From CAXSEF01 sp964236535 (GTDB lineage Bacteria > Pseudomonadota > Alphaproteobacteria > Acetobacterales > Acetobacteraceae), in NCBI GenBank assembly GCA_964236535.1, contig CAXSEF010000149.1:1-5484 (forward strand): a stretch of 5,484 nt of DNA. Direction: 5' to 3'. Positions within the stretch are counted from its first letter, which is position 1, and each line of letters begins with the position of its first letter. Under the pieces are notes generated by a model. The model was not told the DNA's origin. It saw only the letters and a program-made list of their open reading frames with translations, and made no database searches. Positions 4,855-5,484 of this stretch are shown piece after piece. Both the position numbers and the translations under genes were made by a program.

Positions 4855-5484
4855 ATGCCAGATTCTGCCGCGGCGACGGACGACCGCGCCTTCGACGTGG
4901 CGCTGATCGGGGCGGCGTTCCAGCTGGCGGAATCGTCCGGGTGGAGCCGGGTCAGCGTGGCGGCCGCGGCGCGGGCGGCGGGACTGTCGCTGGGCACCGC
5001 GCGGGCGCGCTTTCCCGGGCGCGGCGCGATCCTGCTGCGCTTCGGCAGCCTCGCGGACCAGGCGGCGCTGGCGGCGCTGGGGCCGGCGGGCGTGCCGCGC
5101 GAGCAGCTGTTCGACCTGCTGATGGCCCGGCTCGACGTGCTGCAGCAGCACCGCGGCGGCGTGCTGGCGCTGCTGCGCGACCTGCCGCTGCGGCCGGTGG
5201 CGTCGCTGCTGCTGGCCGCCGCCACGCGCGACAGCATGCGCTGGATGCTGGAGGCGGCCGGGGTGCCGGTGCGTGGCGTGGTGGGGCGGCTGCGCGTGGA
5301 AGGGCTGACGGCGGGGTGGTTCTACGTGCTGCGGGCGTGGGCACGCGACGAGAGTCCGGACCTGGTGGCGACGATGGCGGCGCTGGACCGGGCGCTGTCG
5401 CGGGCGATGCAGGCGGAGGCGCTCGTGGCGCGCGGCCGGGATGACGACTGGGTCGAGGGCGTGGTGGACATCGGCGACGACGAC
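4855..5484 (+). CDS. TetR/COQ9-like family protein, incomplete at window edge
   Basis: The frame stays open from here to the last base, giving 210 residues with no stop, so the 3' end is missing. The N-terminal part looks like a TetR-type three-helix domain: F-D-V-A-L-I-G-A-A-F-Q-L-A (13-25), then G-W-S-R-V-S-V-A-A-A-A-R-A-A-G-L-S (29-45), then A-R-F-P-G (51-55). The later part (R-P-V-A-S-L-L at 113-119 and T-R-D-S-M-R-W-M-L-E-A-A-G-V at 124-137) is reminiscent of the C-terminal half of COQ9, the TetR-fold lipid-binding helper of ubiquinone synthesis. It could be a DNA-binding regulator or a COQ9-type accessory protein. I cannot settle which, though the absence of a neighbouring target operon leans slightly to the latter. 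ATG 4855 has AGGA (4844-4847) 7 bases upstream. ATG 4837 in the same frame adds six residues and lacks a ribosome binding site. Confidence 0.8.
   Translation, partial: MPDSAAATDDRAFDVALIGAAFQLAESSGWSRVSVAAAARAAGLSLGTARARFPGRGAILLRFGSLADQAALAALGPAGVPREQLFDLLMARLDVLQQHRGGVLALLRDLPLRPVASLLLAAATRDSMRWMLEAAGVPVRGVVGRLRVEGLTAGWFYVLRAWARDESPDLVATMAALDRALSRAMQAEALVARGRDDDWVEGVVDIGDDD

Noticed and set aside
4755..5444. 229-codon plus-strand frame over the last gene
   Set aside because: It is an Arg/Gly/Ala shadow. The frame from 4855 carries the TetR/COQ9-like motifs and remains open to the window edge.

Overview
The window is very GC-rich (clearly above 70% by eye, with strong G/C third-position bias). 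Its protein families, their order and a characteristic intergenic hairpin repeat suggest an alphaproteobacterium of the Acetobacteraceae (Roseomonas-like). That assignment is inference from gene content and style; no rRNA or other marker is present. Because of the GC content, most long open frames are shadows of real genes. I accept seven genes and one possible gene remnant.

Layout. Positions 1-297 hold no gene, only the first copy (A) of a hairpin-containing repeat. A two-gene plus-strand unit follows. The first gene (298-1269) encodes an exported double-VOC (glyoxalase-fold) protein. The second (1266-1610) encodes a small Gly/Tyr- then Gly/His-rich lipoprotein, and the two genes overlap by a GTGA junction. 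A GC-rich hairpin region (1679-1720) separates this unit from a convergent glutathione S-transferase gene on the minus strand (1729-2358). Divergent from the GST is a GNAT acetyltransferase gene (2504-2983).

Positions 2984-3355 hold a protein-like tail with no start (2982-3077), the second repeat copy (B, 3085-3267) and a possible promoter at its edge. A second plus-strand operon follows: a YbjN-domain gene (3356-3859) joined by an ATGA overlap to proC (3856-4662), which encodes pyrroline-5-carboxylate reductase, the last step of proline synthesis. Repeat copy C lies inverted after proC (4669-4760). The window closes inside a TetR/COQ9-like gene (4855 to the edge).

The genes form at least two functional groups. 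The secreted VOC protein and the lipoprotein are probably made together and both leave the cytoplasm. YbjN and ProC are translationally coupled. GST and GNAT are stand-alone accessory enzymes sharing a divergent upstream region. I see no CRISPR array, tRNA, rRNA, phage gene or transposase. The least explained elements are the mosaic intergenic repeat, the VOC/Gly-His lipoprotein pair and the orphan C-terminal reading frame before repeat B.
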